Source: Acidobacteria bacterium Ga0077551
GTDB taxonomy: Bacteria > Pseudomonadota > Alphaproteobacteria > Caulobacterales > Hyphomonadaceae
DNA length: 34,819 nucleotides
Reading direction: 5' to 3'
Assembly (NCBI GenBank): GCA_001464545.1
Contig: LNFC01000004.1
Span: 1 to 34,819 of the forward strand
Shown: in pieces, positions 1 to 9,644 of the stretch
How positions within the stretch are numbered: position 1 is the stretch's first letter
Layout: the number at the start of each line of letters is the position of its first letter
Notes under the pieces: generated by a model
The model's input: only the letters and a program-made list of their open reading frames with translations
Databases searched by the model: none
What the model was told of the DNA's origin: nothing
Program-made: the position numbers and the translations under genes

Positions 1-1268
1 AGTGGCAGGCTCAATGCCTGCCACTTTCCGGCTTCAGTCATTAGTCGGTGTAGTATTTTTTCACCGCCATCGGGGCGGATATAGACGATGTCTGCATCGA
101 CCACATCGTTCGCCCGTAAGCGCAGCGTGAGCGCACTTGCGCCGAGTCGATCTGCCGTCTTTTCGGAAAGCGGAAAGATTGCGAAGCCGACCTTGTGGTC
201 TACGGCGCCGAAATTGTTCCAGATGCGGGCTTGAGCGCCGTCTATGGTCGTGACCGCGCCCCAGGGCAGATGTGGCAGGCGTTGCGCTGCATAGGCGTCG
301 CCCATGTTTTCGGCGCGGTTGTCTTCCGAGAAGATTGGCAGCGACCGAGGCGCTTCGCCGGGCAGCGCAAGCGAAGCCTCTGCGAAGTAGACGGATGATT
401 TGGCTGGCTCGTTGCCGCGCGCGCGGATCTCGATGAAAGCTGGAAGCTGCGCTTTCCGTCCCTTCAGTTCGCGCCGGAAAGCGAGCGCGAGCTTCTGCTT
501 CTGGCGCGCATCTTCCTGAATACGAATCGAATTTTCGTAAGCCTTGATTGTATCTGCGGGTGCGCCGTCGCCCATGACGCGGCCCTTGTCGATCCAGATA
601 GCGCGGTCAACAAGTTTGGCAGCGGAGTAGATGTCGTGGCTGACGATCAGGAGCGTGGTGTCGCCTGAGGCGCACATTTCTCGGATGCGCTCGAAACTCT
701 TGTGCTGGAAGTAGGCGTCGCCCACGCCGAGGACTTCGTCGATGACGAGGAGTTCGGGGTCGAGGGCGGTGGAGACGGCGAACATCAGGCGGGCCTGCAT
801 GCCGGTGGAGTAGGTCTTCAGCGGCTGGTCGATATGCTCTTCGATCTCGGCGAAGGCGATGGCGTCTTCGACGAGTTCGTCGGCGCGGCGGCCGCTGACG
901 CCCATATGGGCGAGGAAGGCCTGCGCGTTCTCGCGGCCGGTGAAATCAGGGTGGAAGCCGGCGCCGAGGGACAGGAGCGCGTGGCTCTTGCCGCGCACGT
1001 CGATATTGCCGGTGGTCGGCTTGATGACGCCGGTGATGATTTTCAGGAGGGTCGACTTGCCGGCGCCGTTGCGGCCGATGATGGCGACCTTCTCGCCGCG
1101 TTTGATCTCGAGGTCGATACCGCGCAGCGCGTGGTAGACTTCGCCGGGGGCCAGCTGCTGGTCCGGTTTTTCACGCGCAAAGAGGCTCGCCAGGCGGGCC
1201 GCCGGGCGCTTGTGAAGCCGGTAGGTCTTGGTGACGCCCCGGGCGCGGATCAGGTAATCTTCACTCAT
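1..1268 (-). CDS. wzt: Polysaccharide ABC transporter ATP-binding protein (Wzt-like), C-terminus cut by window edge
   Basis: Reading the minus strand from an ATG at 1268 gives 422 uninterrupted codons to the window edge, so the true C-terminus lies outside. Residues 1-245 form an ABC ATPase: Walker A GRNGAGKST (65-73), signature YSTGMQ (153-158), Walker B LLVIDE (173-178) and the H-loop histidine at 211. The YSTGMQ form of the signature is typical of the Wzt/TagH/KpsT exporter branch. Residues from about 250 onward form a beta-rich extension with a tryptophan-containing strand pattern. Such extensions in Wzt proteins bind the modified non-reducing end of the glycan before export. The start overlaps the end of the permease gene by 8 nt, which implies translational coupling. 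Family assignment is firm; binding of a glycan cap by the C-terminal part is inferred. Confidence 0.93.
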   Translation of the reverse strand, partial: MSEDYLIRARGVTKTYRLHKRPAARLASLFAREKPDQQLAPGEVYHALRGIDLEIKRGEKVAIIGRNGAGKSTLLKIITGVIKPTTGNIDVRGKSHALLSLGAGFHPDFTGRENAQAFLAHMGVSGRRADELVEDAIAFAEIEEHIDQPLKTYSTGMQARLMFAVSTALDPELLVIDEVLGVGDAYFQHKSFERIREMCASGDTTLLIVSHDIYSAAKLVDRAIWIDKGRVMGDGAPADTIKAYENSIRIQEDARQKQKLALAFRRELKGRKAQLPAFIEIRARGNEPAKSSVYFAEASLALPGEAPRSLPIFSEDNRAENMGDAYAAQRLPHLPWGAVTTIDGAQARIWNNFGAVDHKVGFAIFPLSEKTADRLGASALTLRLRANDVVDADIVYIRPDGGEKILHRLMTEAGKWQALSLP

Positions 1269-2061
1269 TGTCGATGATGAAGGCCTTGTAGCGATTGAAG
1301 AAACCACGCGCGAGGAACAGGAGCAGGCAGGACGCCGCGCCGAAGCCGGCGAGCCGGACCGCGCTGAAGGCCTGATGATCGAGCAACACCTCGCGGAACA
1401 TGCCGATCAGGTAGGTGACCGGGTTGAGCTCGATCACCAGCTTGGCGGATTCGGGGACCATGTCCGGCGTGAAGGCGATGGGTGAGATGAACAGCAGGAA
1501 GATGAGGATGATATTGATGGAGGCGGCAAGGTCCGGCAGCAGGCCACCGAGCGCCGAGAGGAGATAGGAGAGGCCGAGGAAGAAGATGAATTGGAAGGCA
1601 ATGACCACGGGCAGCAGCAGGGCCTTCCAGCTGAGCGACTGGTCGATGCCGGAGAGAAGCAGGATGATCGCGAGACCGGGCAGTTGTGCGAGTACGGACA
1701 TCAGCGCGACCCGGGCGGGGATCAGGTCGACCGGCACCATCACGTTCTTGATGAGGTGGATATTCTGCCGGATGATGGAGGTCGCGAAGGTCGCGCACTC
1801 CATCATCGCGATATAGGGCACCAGCGCGGTGAAGATGAACACGACATAGGAGAACTCGCCGAGCTGCGGGAAGCGGACCTTGAACACGACCATGTACAGG
1901 AAAAGGTACATGGACAGGAACAATGTCGGGTAGAGCAGGAACCAGAGCGGGCCAAGGAAGGTGCCGGCATAGCGCTTGCGCAGCTCGATCAGCGTTGTCG
2001 CCCAAAGAACCCGCAGGTTCCGTGTCGTCCCGTCGCTCCAGCTGGCGAGTACTTCTGACAT
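1261..2061 (-). CDS. wzm: Polysaccharide ABC transporter permease (Wzm-like)
   Basis: 266 aa from ATG 2061. Beginning MSEVLASWSD, it has the ABC-2 exporter signature region ELRKRYAGTFLGPLWFLLYP followed by about six hydrophobic segments, matching the usual length of Wzm/KpsM/TagG permeases (about 260 aa). It would form the inner-membrane channel that passes undecaprenyl-linked glycan to the periplasm with the Wzt ATPase encoded directly downstream. A longer reading starting at 2148 would overlap the upstream heparinase-family gene by about 60 nt and adds a low-complexity leader, so the internal ATG 28 nt after the upstream stop is preferred. No strong Shine-Dalgarno is visible, consistent with coupling. 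Confidence 0.92.
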   Translation of the reverse strand: MSEVLASWSDGTTRNLRVLWATTLIELRKRYAGTFLGPLWFLLYPTLFLSMYLFLYMVVFKVRFPQLGEFSYVVFIFTALVPYIAMMECATFATSIIRQNIHLIKNVMVPVDLIPARVALMSVLAQLPGLAIILLLSGIDQSLSWKALLLPVVIAFQFIFFLGLSYLLSALGGLLPDLAASINIILIFLLFISPIAFTPDMVPESAKLVIELNPVTYLIGMFREVLLDHQAFSAVRLAGFGAASCLLLFLARGFFNRYKAFIIDNE

Positions 2062-2089
2062 CAGTTGCAGACCCGTTTGTTCGCGCCGG

Positions 2090-4168
2090 TCATGCTTCGA
2101 AGTGCCGGCGGATGCGGAAGCCGTAGCGGTTTTCGGAGATGGCTGCACGCTCCAGTGTCAGGCGAAGGGCCTTGGCCGGCTCGCGGGCTCCGTAGGAGGG
2201 CGAGAACCAGGTATCGTCCAGGCGCGGTGTCAAACCAGCGTCTTCCCAGGTGAGCGCCCAAGTCTTGCCTTCGGCGCGCAGATGGACGGTGCGTTTCGCA
2301 GCGTCGAGATCCGGCGTGACGGCGGGATGGAAGTGGAAGCTCCAGAGCAGTTTGTGGGTTCCGGTGCCGGTCAATGTGTCGGCGATGGCGAGGGCGCCGG
2401 TGGCCCGGTCATGCTCGAAGCGGCGGGTGTGCAGCACCTTCTCCTCGAGCTGTGTTTCATAGCCGCGGTGGAGGCCTTCATAGATGACCGTGTCGCCGGA
2501 TTGCTCGAATTTCAGATGCTCCGGATTGGCCTTCTCGAACATGCGGAACAGCCATTCCGGATTGAACTCGTTCTGCTCGACGTCGTCGATCATGATCGTG
2601 TTGTGATAGGCGGTGGAGCGGTGAAGATTACGGCCTTCGAAATCGCTTGTGTAGACCCAGCTGCCGGGATCGACGACGAGGGGCACAAACTCGTCGTGCA
2701 GTTCGAAGGAGAGCTGCTCGTTGTGCTTGTGGTTACCGAAGCCGACGGTGCCCACGATGGAGTTGGTGGCTAGGAAGTAGCGGCCATTGGTGGTGCGGCT
2801 GATTGCGGCGCCGGCTTGGGGATAGAGTTTGACATTGTCGCCTGGAAGCTGACCTCCGGGGGAGAAGGCGGAGATATCGAAGCCCCACCAGATGGCTTCC
2901 CATGCGCCTGAGGCGGGGGTCAGCAGGCGCCAGGTATCAACTGAAAGGGCGAGGGAGGCGGGGCCCAGCACATGGCGCGGATCCTTGCGATTCCAGTCGC
3001 CGTAGTCAGTTGCTATCATCAGGCGGCCGTCATCGGCATCGCCGAAGATGGGCATCTCGCCATTCGGTAGCAGCACGCCGCAGAGATAATCGACCATCTC
3101 GCCGAGACGTTTGGCGAAGTGCGCGCTGAACGGCTGGCCAAGATGCTGGGCGAGGCGGAATGAGCCAAGGAAGAGCTCAATGACGAGGCGGTGATAGGGC
3201 ACCGAGGATTCAAAGTCCGCGCCATCCAGCAGGATCTGGACATCGATTTCCTTCTGGACGCTCTTGGCGGAGAAATCGATCCATTCCTTGCCGGTCGGCA
3301 GGTCCTGGAAGAAGGCGCCGATGAAGTGCAGCCCGACCACGTTCGAGAGGTAATGGTTGGAGGTGGTCTCGTAGGTATTCTCGAGGTTCGCCCGGATGAA
3401 ATGTCCGTGGTCGAACAGATGGCAGTAGGCGTCGAACAACTGCTCCTCGGGCAGGTCTTCGCAATTGTTGATCAGGTCCAGCGCGATCGCCCAGTTGGCG
3501 GCGCGGATGCCGACATCCATCGTGCAGGTCCAGTTGACGCCGATTCCGGGTGGGTTCTTCTCGTGGAAGTCGCGGATCTCGTCGAGGATTTCCTGCGCGA
3601 AACGGGCTTCGCCGGTGACGCGCCAGGCCTGTGCGAGCGTCAGGAAATGCTGGCAGCGGGCGAGTTCCCAGGGAAATTTCACATCCGCGTTTTCCGGCCG
3701 GTCGCGGAAAAGGTTCCATTCCTTGTACGGAAAGCCTTCGGGGAAGCTCAGCTTTCGGACTGGATCAAAGGCCCAGTTTATCGGCTGGTAGCCGCCGGGT
3801 TCCGTCACGCGGAAGGGGCATCGGGGGTGGTAAAGGCCGGAGCCGAGCAGGTCGAACTGGTGGCCCATGATGGTTTCCGCGTCGCGCTTCACCTTCGCGA
3901 TTCGCCCCGGATTGGCCGCCATATAGGCGTCGATGGAAGAGATGGCGGCCGAGGCATAGGTGCGGGCCTGCGCGATGGCGACGGGATGCCATTGCTCGAA
4001 GGCGACGCCGGCCCGCTTCAGGTCAGCTGGGAAGGACGGCTTCTGCACGATGTCGCTCTGGCGCAGGCGCTGGTCGATCCAGGCGCGCGCGATTTTGGCC
4101 CGGACCGGGGCCTTCTTCAGATTGAACAGGCCCACCGCACGGCGGGCAATCAGGCGGAGCGACGGCAT
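2090..4168 (-). CDS. Heparinase II/III family polysaccharide lyase-like protein
   Basis: 692 aa. The N-terminal two thirds are helix-rich, with the NHYLSNVVGL region typical of the alpha/alpha toroid of the heparinase II/III and alginate lyase families. The C-terminal third has the beta-sheet heparinase_II_III pattern: a HKHNEQLSFELH stretch, VDPGSWVYTSD and then HRSTAYHNTIMIDD. Members cleave uronic-acid-containing glycans by beta-elimination. I see no signal peptide: the N-terminus is basic and only weakly hydrophobic, so a cytoplasmic location is possible, which is unusual for a lyase. It sits between methyltransferase and ABC exporter genes in one operon. It may act on the lipid-linked or faulty polymer, or be a non-hydrolytic relative. 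Family assignment is good; substrate is unknown. Confidence 0.85.
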   Translation of the reverse strand: MPSLRLIARRAVGLFNLKKAPVRAKIARAWIDQRLRQSDIVQKPSFPADLKRAGVAFEQWHPVAIAQARTYASAAISSIDAYMAANPGRIAKVKRDAETIMGHQFDLLGSGLYHPRCPFRVTEPGGYQPINWAFDPVRKLSFPEGFPYKEWNLFRDRPENADVKFPWELARCQHFLTLAQAWRVTGEARFAQEILDEIRDFHEKNPPGIGVNWTCTMDVGIRAANWAIALDLINNCEDLPEEQLFDAYCHLFDHGHFIRANLENTYETTSNHYLSNVVGLHFIGAFFQDLPTGKEWIDFSAKSVQKEIDVQILLDGADFESSVPYHRLVIELFLGSFRLAQHLGQPFSAHFAKRLGEMVDYLCGVLLPNGEMPIFGDADDGRLMIATDYGDWNRKDPRHVLGPASLALSVDTWRLLTPASGAWEAIWWGFDISAFSPGGQLPGDNVKLYPQAGAAISRTTNGRYFLATNSIVGTVGFGNHKHNEQLSFELHDEFVPLVVDPGSWVYTSDFEGRNLHRSTAYHNTIMIDDVEQNEFNPEWLFRMFEKANPEHLKFEQSGDTVIYEGLHRGYETQLEEKVLHTRRFEHDRATGALAIADTLTGTGTHKLLWSFHFHPAVTPDLDAAKRTVHLRAEGKTWALTWEDAGLTPRLDDTWFSPSYGAREPAKALRLTLERAAISENRYGFRIRRHFEA

Positions 4169-4203
4169 GCAGTCTTCTCTCTAAAAGAAAATCAGATTTC
4201 GGG

Positions 4204-5079
4204 TCAGCCCGGCTTGCGGGCTTTGAGAATGAGGTTCCAGCCTACAAAGCGGCCGGCCAGGCTGACAGGCACCCAGGACAATATGCCCGGCAGTTCGCCT
4301 TTCACCATCTGTCGCTGGACGATCGAGATGTTCCGGAAGCCGGCGGCCTCGAACATCGCGCGCAGGCGTTTACGTGTATAGACCTTGACCAGAGGACGCT
4401 GGCCCTTGGTGCTTTTCTCGACAGAGCCGGACATTACCCAGTTCATGGAATGCCGGGCAAGCAGGCCCTGCTCGATACCTAGGCGGACGACTTGTTCGCG
4501 CCAGTAGTGCCACGAGTTCTCCGCGTAGACCATGATGATGATTTTTCCGCCGGGCTTCAGCACACGGAGCATGTCGCGCACCACGCCGATCGTGTCGGGC
4601 GTGTGGTGGATCACGCCGTTCGAATAAACAACGTCGAAGGTATTGTCCGGAAACGGCAGTTTCTCGCCGTCACCATGCACGAATTCACCCGTGAGGCCGC
4701 GAAGGCGGAAATTGCGCTTGGCGTGCTCAAGATGCCCCGCAGACAGGTCCAGGTCGGTGGTGATCGCGCCGTGCCTGGCGAACTGTGCATGGTCCGTGCC
4801 CATGCCGCCGCCGACTTCCAGAACCTTCTTGCCGCGATGCTTCGAGAACTCCATGACAGAGGGCATCCAGGGGCCGTAGGTGCCATAGCGGTATTCTTCC
4901 GCCTCGAGATACCATTCGAGCGTGCCTTCCTGCGCCTTCTCGACATAGTGCGAGCCGCAGGCATCCTCGTTCCACTGGTCCTGAACCTGTTCCTTGTAGT
5001 GATCATCCGTCGCGATGCGCGGCTTCACTGCCGGAGCGGGCGGCAGGGTCGTGTCGGATTTAGGCTCGGTCAGGCTCAT
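4204..5079 (-). CDS. Class I SAM-dependent methyltransferase
   Basis: 291 aa from ATG 5079, which overlaps the stop of the upstream glycosyltransferase as ATGA, so the two are translationally coupled. Residues 86-94 (VLEVGGGMG) are the SAM-binding motif I. It is followed by the acidic DLDLS loop, then FPDNTFDVVYSNGVIHHTPD and LRVLKPGGKIIIMVY, the canonical Methyltransf_11 layout. The N-terminal 75 residues carry a WNEDACGSHY element often seen in methyltransferases of polysaccharide loci. The likely job is methylation of a sugar or the non-reducing end of the glycan. The C-terminal part has no recognisable extra domain. A longer in-frame reading from 5160 lies inside the upstream gene and is not favoured. 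Confidence 0.87.
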   Translation of the reverse strand: MSLTEPKSDTTLPPAPAVKPRIATDDHYKEQVQDQWNEDACGSHYVEKAQEGTLEWYLEAEEYRYGTYGPWMPSVMEFSKHRGKKVLEVGGGMGTDHAQFARHGAITTDLDLSAGHLEHAKRNFRLRGLTGEFVHGDGEKLPFPDNTFDVVYSNGVIHHTPDTIGVVRDMLRVLKPGGKIIIMVYAENSWHYWREQVVRLGIEQGLLARHSMNWVMSGSVEKSTKGQRPLVKVYTRKRLRAMFEAAGFRNISIVQRQMVKGELPGILSWVPVSLAGRFVGWNLILKARKPG

Positions 5080-6830
5080 TGGATCGTCCGGTCCTTGTTG
5101 TAGCCGCCAGGTTCGCGGCCGAGCGCAAAGGCCCAGAGCGCCTGAACATGCACGTCCCAAGAATAATAGTCACGCGCTGCCTTGAGCGAGTTGGCGCCGA
5201 GACTCGCCCGCAGGTCCGGTTCGTCGATCAGCCAGATAGACGCCTCGACAAGATCTTCGACGGAGGCAGGCCGGATCAGCACCGAGCGTGCATCATTGCG
5301 GCGCTCGCCGTTGCGGTCAGATAGCATGAGGGCGGGGCGCATCACTTCGCCGAGCTGGACAAGGTCCGAACAGACGATGCCGGCGCCGTAGGCCATGTAT
5401 TCGAACAGCTTCGTCGGCGAGCCGAAGAAGGGCTTGGAGCCCATATTGCGCGAGTGGGGCGACAGGAACACGTCGCACGCGGCCAGCAGCCGCGCGGCGT
5501 CTTGTTGCGGCACCATACCTGCATCTACGACGCGGTCTGCGATTCCGGTTTCGACAATCTTGTCAGTGACAATCTGCTTGAAATTGCCGCCGCCAATCAG
5601 AAGGAATTTTGCGTTGGGACGCGCCACCGCAATCTGAGGCATCGCCTCGGCGAGGACTTCGATGCCATGCCAGCCGCCGAATGTGCCGCAGAAGCCGAGC
5701 ACGACATCGTCCGGGCCGAACCCAAGTTCGGCGCGCAGTTTCGTGCGCTCGTGATCCGGCAATGGATGATAGGCCTCAAGGTCCACGCCGTTCGGATTGA
5801 CGATGATCTTGTCCGCCGGAACGCCGAGCGCGACAACTTCGTCTTTGACAGGTTCCGAGACAACCGAAATCACGTCTGCCAGGTGGAAGCTTTCAGTCTC
5901 GATCGCCTGGAGTACTTCGGCATTGTTCATCTCGCGGCCACCGAACTCGCGCGACATGGTGAGTTCGGAGCCGTTGAATTCAGCGATGTAGGGAATGCCC
6001 AGGCGTTTACAGGCGCGGCCAACGCTGGCGTTTCCGAGCACGAGGCGCTCGAAGACATAAGCCGGTTTGTAGAGCGCGAGCAGGCCGTCGATCACGGGCT
6101 GGTAGGCCGCGCCATTTTCAACGAGCGTATATTCGTCGGCGAATTCCGAGCGGGACGGCACAACGATCTGGTGGATGCCGAGGTCCTTCAGAAGGGCGAA
6201 TTCTGATGCCGTCACCGAGATCAGGCCTTCGGTGGAGGCGCGCGAAAGGGCTTTGGCCTGGTAGCAGGTGTGGCCATAGGAGCCGCCGCCTTTCAGCTTC
6301 GCCCAATAGTCGAGGCGGATATACAGGCCGCGTCCGGTTGCGACGATCTGGTCGCCCCGGTCTGAGAGGAACTGGATCGGTTTGCGCGCCGAGCGGGCCG
6401 CTACGGGCGCGGGAGGCGGCGTGTAGCTCCGCATCATGCGGCGGTCGCTGCGGCCCTGCTTCAGGCCTTTGCGCATCGCGCGCCACCGCCAGTAGAGGTT
6501 TGCGACCTTCCGGTGCGCCATGAAGGATTGCAGGCGCTCCGCAGTGACCACTTCCAGCGCATTCTCATGCGGCCAGTGGAAATAGGCCCGGCGGCCGGCG
6601 CCGACGGTCATGCGGGCCAGTTCCAGTTCGTTGGCTGCGGGCAGGCCGTTCTCCAGCGCCAGGATCATGTCCACGTGCGTGGCGCGATCACGGACATATT
6701 CGAATGTCACCGGCATCACGCCTTCCGGCTCCAGCGCCACATAGTGGCGCTCGGAGAAACGCTCGAACCCTTCGGCCGAAATCAAGCCAAGCGTGCCGCG
6801 TTCAAGGGAGACATAGTCGATCTTGGACAT
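5076..6830 (-). CDS. GT4-family glycosyltransferase with long N-terminal extension
   Basis: 584 aa. From about residue 150 onward it is a GT-B enzyme of family GT4. It has a GGGSYGHT glycine-rich loop, IAEFNGSEL, PNGVDLEAYHP, the donor-site region FCGTFGGWHGIEVL and the EX7E-type motif in FFGSPTKLFEYMAYGAGIVCSD (written here in parts: FFGSPTKLFEYM, then AYGAGIVCSD). The first 150 residues (starting MSKIDYVSLERGTLGLIS) precede the fold and are not recognised. An AGG-containing ribosome site lies just before ATG 6830. The same FFGSPTKLFEYMA block occurs in the glycosyltransferase at 17970-19577, so the two are likely paralogues. It should transfer an activated sugar to the growing polymer; donor and linkage cannot be told. 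Confidence 0.88.
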   Translation of the reverse strand: MSKIDYVSLERGTLGLISAEGFERFSERHYVALEPEGVMPVTFEYVRDRATHVDMILALENGLPAANELELARMTVGAGRRAYFHWPHENALEVVTAERLQSFMAHRKVANLYWRWRAMRKGLKQGRSDRRMMRSYTPPPAPVAARSARKPIQFLSDRGDQIVATGRGLYIRLDYWAKLKGGGSYGHTCYQAKALSRASTEGLISVTASEFALLKDLGIHQIVVPSRSEFADEYTLVENGAAYQPVIDGLLALYKPAYVFERLVLGNASVGRACKRLGIPYIAEFNGSELTMSREFGGREMNNAEVLQAIETESFHLADVISVVSEPVKDEVVALGVPADKIIVNPNGVDLEAYHPLPDHERTKLRAELGFGPDDVVLGFCGTFGGWHGIEVLAEAMPQIAVARPNAKFLLIGGGNFKQIVTDKIVETGIADRVVDAGMVPQQDAARLLAACDVFLSPHSRNMGSKPFFGSPTKLFEYMAYGAGIVCSDLVQLGEVMRPALMLSDRNGERRNDARSVLIRPASVEDLVEASIWLIDEPDLRASLGANSLKAARDYYSWDVHVQALWAFALGREPGGYNKDRTIQ

Positions 6831-6856
6831 GAAACCTGTCTTTTTGATCCGGAATT

Positions 6857-9577
6857 CTAACCTGCGGACCGGCCTTGGAGAAGATCTTCGATGTGCAAGG
6901 AGACAGCGGTTGTCTCGAAGATGCGGCTGGCGGAAATCGGCGCATCTGCAGAGCCGTTGGCGAGTGCGTCCGCCAGCAGGCTCATTTCGCGGGCGTGCCC
7001 CTTGTCGGTCTCACCTTCCCAGATGACCTCTCCGGACGGGTATTCCGTGCATTTGCGGAAATCGTCGATGACCCAGGCCTTGCCTTCACAAAACACTTCG
7101 ATGCGTTCCTTCGGCAGACCGGTTTTCGGGCCATTGGCCGTGTAGACAAGATTGCCGACAGATCCATCCGCATAGCGGATCGAGGCCGAGAAGTTGTCAT
7201 TGACGAAATAGGCCGTGCCGGTCGTGCCGATGCCCTGTGCGCTGACTGCTTCGACGGGGGCGCCGGCCATGGCAGCGAAGAAGTCGTACATATGGCACGC
7301 TTCGCCGATATTGCGGCCGCCTCCCTGCTCGTTCTGAATCCAGCTGTCGCCGGCGATATAGCCGCCGTTGAGGCGGTAGTTGATGATAAGCGGTGCCTTG
7401 CGGCCCGCGAGACGTGCACGGATGGATTCTGCCGCAGGCGAGAAGCCGCGGTTGAAGCCGACCATCAGCATCCGGTCGCCCGAGGCGGTATGCGCCTCGC
7501 GGACCCTGTCGAGACCTGCCCAGTCGAGCGCAATGGGTTTCTCGACGAAGACGTGCTTGCCCGCCTTAAGGGCTTTCGCCACTTGGTCGGCATGTTCGAA
7601 ATGGCGTGTCGCGATCACAACCATCTCGATCGAAGGATCGGCCAAGACGGCGTCATAGTCCGAAATCAGGCTCTGCACCCCGCGCTGGCGGGCGAAGTTG
7701 CCGCCGCGCACCGGATCGCGCGAGCAGACGGCTTTCAGCTGAAATACATCCTTTCGCTTGTCGAGTTGGGGCACGAGCATCGAGACACCGAATCCGCCAG
7801 CGCCGACGAGGCAGTAGCCGATCTGCTCGCCGCGAGGCTTGCGGGCGCCGCGGATCTCGACCCGCGCGCTGTCGCGCTTGTCGGCGGACGCAGGATCGAA
7901 GCTGACCTTTTCCTGCGGCTCGTAGGCGAGGATGACGCCCAGCGGCGGCTTCTTGGCCCGCGCGAGCGAGTCGTATGCCTTGGGAGATTCTTCTACCGGG
8001 ACCACTTCATCGATCAGGGCTTCGATATCGATCTTCTTCTGCGCGATGAGATCAAGGTACGAGGCCATGTTCCGGTTCTGCGTCCAGCGAACGTAGGCAT
8101 ACGGATAATCCCGGCCTTCGATTTCGTAGGTCGCATCATACCGTCCGGGGCCATAAGACGTGCTGATAAGCACATCGATTTCCTTCTTGTAGAATTCAGG
8201 ACGCTCGATGTTCATGCCGATATCGCCGACAATCACGACCTTGCCGCGCCGGCGGGTGGTCTTCATCGCATTGTTGATGATGGCGTCGGACTTGGCGGCG
8301 GCGGTGACGATGGTCGCGTCCGCGCCGAAGCCGCCGCCAAGATGCAGGCAGAGGCGGGCCGCTTCGTCTGCGTCGGTGACGGCGACGTCTGCGCCGAGTT
8401 CCTTTGCGCGAGCAGCGCGTTCGGGGTCGAGATCGAGGCCAACAACCACGCAGCCGGAGGCCTTGAGGATTTGCACGGTCATCAAGCCGATCAGGCCGAG
8501 GCCGACGACGCAGGCGACTTCTCCGAGGCGAAGGTCTGCGCGCCGTACGCCCTGCATCGCGATGGCGCCGACGGTCGTCGTTGAGGCGAGGTGCGCCGGT
8601 ACGCCTTCCGGAACCTTGACGCAGAGATTGCGTTTCACGCTGATGAACTCGGCATGGTTGGCTTGGCCAGCGCCGCCGCAGGCAACGAAATCGCCGACCT
8701 GGAATCCGGTGACGCCTTCGCCCACTGCGATTACTTCTCCGCAGGCGGAGTATCCGACATTCCAGCCTATCTGGCCGGTTTCGCTGGCCGGGAGACCGTC
8801 GACTTGCGGCTCTTTCAGCTTGACCGAAAATTCCGTGAAGTCTGCGCTGCCGCCGCCTTGGCCGCCATTGGCGAGGACGATGAAGACCGCCTCGCTGGCG
8901 CCTGCATCAAACTGCAATTCTTCGTCGGTCTTGCCGGCTTCGAGCGTGATCTGGCCGATCCAGGCGGACTGGTCATGGTTGAGCATGCCCAGCGTGAAAG
9001 GGCCGCCGGTGACAGTGCCGCGAATCGACACGATGACGGCGGTGCCCTCAAACTTTGCGATTGCCGCGTCTTCGCCCGCCGGGGCGGATTTTTCGCGGCG
9101 GCCATCTTCGAGTTCGCGGATCGCGATGCGCCGCGTCATCACCTGATAGCCGGCGGGGCTCTCGTCGCTCTTGAAGCGGAAGCCGCCGCCTGACACCGGC
9201 TCAAGGCCAAGCGCGCCTGCCTTTTGCCAGCCGAGATCGTTTAGAACGGCAACCTTCGGCGCAGTGGCCGGGGGTGTTTTCGCCGCTTCCGTGAGGCGGC
9301 GGACACGGGCGGCTGCGATCTGTTTCAGCCGCTCGGCAGCCTTGCCAGGATTCTGGATCGCTTTACCGAGATAGTAGCTGGCGCGATTCGTCAGCTCCTT
9401 CACACGGCCGGCGGCGCCTTCGTCATCCTTGGCCAACGAGGCCTTGAGGCCCGCGAGTTCGGTGCCTGTGGAAATCAGCGTAAAATGGGTCTGCACCAGC
9501 AGTGCGCCGGGATCTACCGCTGGCCGGGGGACCCGCGCAAGAAAGGCCCGGTCACCCGTCATCAGCACCTGTTTCAC
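6857..9577 (-). CDS. Two-domain oxidoreductase: zinc-type alcohol dehydrogenase fused to GFO/IDH/MocA, with an inserted beta-rich module
   Basis: 906 aa from a GTG at 9577, chosen because AAGGGG lies 6 nt upstream and VKQVL matches the usual N-terminus of this family; an in-frame ATG exists at 9631. Residues 1-110 and 260-560 form a medium-chain dehydrogenase (STGTELAG, then the Rossmann loop GLGLIG near 359-364). Residues 590-906 form a GFO/IDH/MocA oxidoreductase (GAGGFG near 592-597, EKP near 679-681). Such fusions are common in polysaccharide clusters beside heparinase-family genes, with unknown reaction. Odd point: about 140 residues (114-254) split the first domain and contain a beta-rich stretch (IRGTVTGGPF, LNHDQSAWIGQ, VLANGG) similar to the tail of the methyltransferase at 12264-13889. 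It probably oxidises, reduces or epimerises a nucleotide sugar or glycan residue. Confidence 0.86.
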   Translation of the reverse strand: MKQVLMTGDRAFLARVPRPAVDPGALLVQTHFTLISTGTELAGLKASLAKDDEGAAGRVKELTNRASYYLGKAIQNPGKAAERLKQIAAARVRRLTEAAKTPPATAPKVAVLNDLGWQKAGALGLEPVSGGGFRFKSDESPAGYQVMTRRIAIRELEDGRREKSAPAGEDAAIAKFEGTAVIVSIRGTVTGGPFTLGMLNHDQSAWIGQITLEAGKTDEELQFDAGASEAVFIVLANGGQGGGSADFTEFSVKLKEPQVDGLPASETGQIGWNVGYSACGEVIAVGEGVTGFQVGDFVACGGAGQANHAEFISVKRNLCVKVPEGVPAHLASTTTVGAIAMQGVRRADLRLGEVACVVGLGLIGLMTVQILKASGCVVVGLDLDPERAARAKELGADVAVTDADEAARLCLHLGGGFGADATIVTAAAKSDAIINNAMKTTRRRGKVVIVGDIGMNIERPEFYKKEIDVLISTSYGPGRYDATYEIEGRDYPYAYVRWTQNRNMASYLDLIAQKKIDIEALIDEVVPVEESPKAYDSLARAKKPPLGVILAYEPQEKVSFDPASADKRDSARVEIRGARKPRGEQIGYCLVGAGGFGVSMLVPQLDKRKDVFQLKAVCSRDPVRGGNFARQRGVQSLISDYDAVLADPSIEMVVIATRHFEHADQVAKALKAGKHVFVEKPIALDWAGLDRVREAHTASGDRMLMVGFNRGFSPAAESIRARLAGRKAPLIINYRLNGGYIAGDSWIQNEQGGGRNIGEACHMYDFFAAMAGAPVEAVSAQGIGTTGTAYFVNDNFSASIRYADGSVGNLVYTANGPKTGLPKERIEVFCEGKAWVIDDFRKCTEYPSGEVIWEGETDKGHAREMSLLADALANGSADAPISASRIFETTAVSLHIEDLLQGRSAG

Positions 9578-9644
9578 TGTACACCCCTTGGTTTTATCTG
9601 CCCGCCGCCGTTTTAGCTGTGACTGGGACAATTTTGTGGTCTAG

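Noticed and set aside
3191..4381. 396-codon open frame on the plus strand
   Set aside because: Antisense to the heparinase-family gene and the start of the methyltransferase region; no homology and composition of an antisense shadow.
6875..8584. 569-codon open frame on the plus strand
   Set aside because: Opposite the two-domain oxidoreductase, which has clear catalytic motifs; the plus-strand translation resembles no family.
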